From assembly GCA_030019105.1 (NCBI GenBank), contig JASEGY010000040.1, positions 1 through 14,678 of the forward strand: a stretch of DNA of 14,678 nucleotides, in the 5' to 3' direction. Made by a program: the position numbers and the translations under genes. The notes below the pieces were generated by a model, which saw nothing but the letters and a program-made list of their open reading frames with translations, made no database searches and was not told where the DNA came from. Within the stretch, counting starts at the first letter, position 1, and every line of letters starts with the position of its first letter. Shown in pieces: positions 14,511 through 14,678 of the stretch. Source of the DNA: a bacterium (GTDB lineage: Bacteria > UBA9089 > JASEGY01).

Positions 14511-14678
14511 GTTGAAAGACGTGAGACGTGTCCGTTTAGCGTGTCCGTAAGAATAAAACGAGTGAGGGGACGTAGATAAAAAACATAAGAAATCAAATAT
14601 CTTTACCCTCCCATCAAACTTTCTATACTCAACGCGGGCATAATCTGCGATTTTGTATTTTCTCAATAACTCAGGGTA
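14511..14678. other. Gene-free end of window downstream of glmS
   Basis: I see no convincing gene or intrinsic terminator here. The octamer gtgtccgt occurs twice (14528-14535 and 14541-14548). On the minus strand the right edge reads as an open frame ('YPELLRKYKIADYARVEYRK') running in from outside, which could be the end of a neighbouring or broken gene. The frame continues into antisense glmS, so its status is undecided. Confidence 0.4.

Noticed and set aside
14355..14666. 103-codon minus-strand frame at the right edge
   Set aside because: It runs about 150 bp antisense into the 3' end of glmS and resembles no family I know. Only the outermost part could be real, and that cannot be judged here.

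Overview
The window looks like a chromosomal segment of a Gram-negative bacterium with an anaerobic or facultative lifestyle. The support is an outer-membrane-type lipoprotein gene, the [NiFe]-hydrogenase maturation genes hypD and hypE, and a PdxJ-type (DXP-dependent) vitamin B6 gene. Composition is moderate in GC. I cannot assign a phylum; the dense short tandem repeats between genes resemble those I associate with several environmental or candidate-phylum genomes, but that is only an impression. All 13 confident genes appear intact except for start-site ambiguities.

Left part (72-4306). A small lipoprotein gene on + converges on a minus-strand block transcribed hypD, then an AAA/DUF4143 ATPase, then hypE. 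The ATPase separates two genes that are usually adjacent and seems to carry its own promoter. No hypC, hypF or hydrogenase structural gene is in view.

Middle part (4571-9149), all minus strand. In transcription order: a BrnT/BrnA toxin-antitoxin pair behind a perfect-consensus sigma70-type promoter, a Nif3-family protein, an orphan DUF433 protein, and a large alpha-glucan phosphorylase (glgP).

Right part (9181-14510), all plus strand. hisF has its own perfect-consensus promoter, back to back with the brnT promoter. It is followed by a triple-LysM glucosaminidase without a signal peptide, a single-domain retropepsin-like aspartic protease, pdxJ and glmS. The genes are metabolically unrelated: histidine, cell-wall turnover, vitamin B6 and amino sugar.

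The most striking feature is outside the genes. Most intergenic gaps hold a different short tandem array, usually of period 7 (some 9, one 31). The arrays press right against or into coding ends: one encodes part of the HypE N-terminus and another supplies the last codons and stop of hisF. A 102-bp nested palindrome lies between pdxJ and glmS. I see no CRISPR, tRNA, rRNA, transposase or prophage genes, and no well-supported intrinsic terminator.
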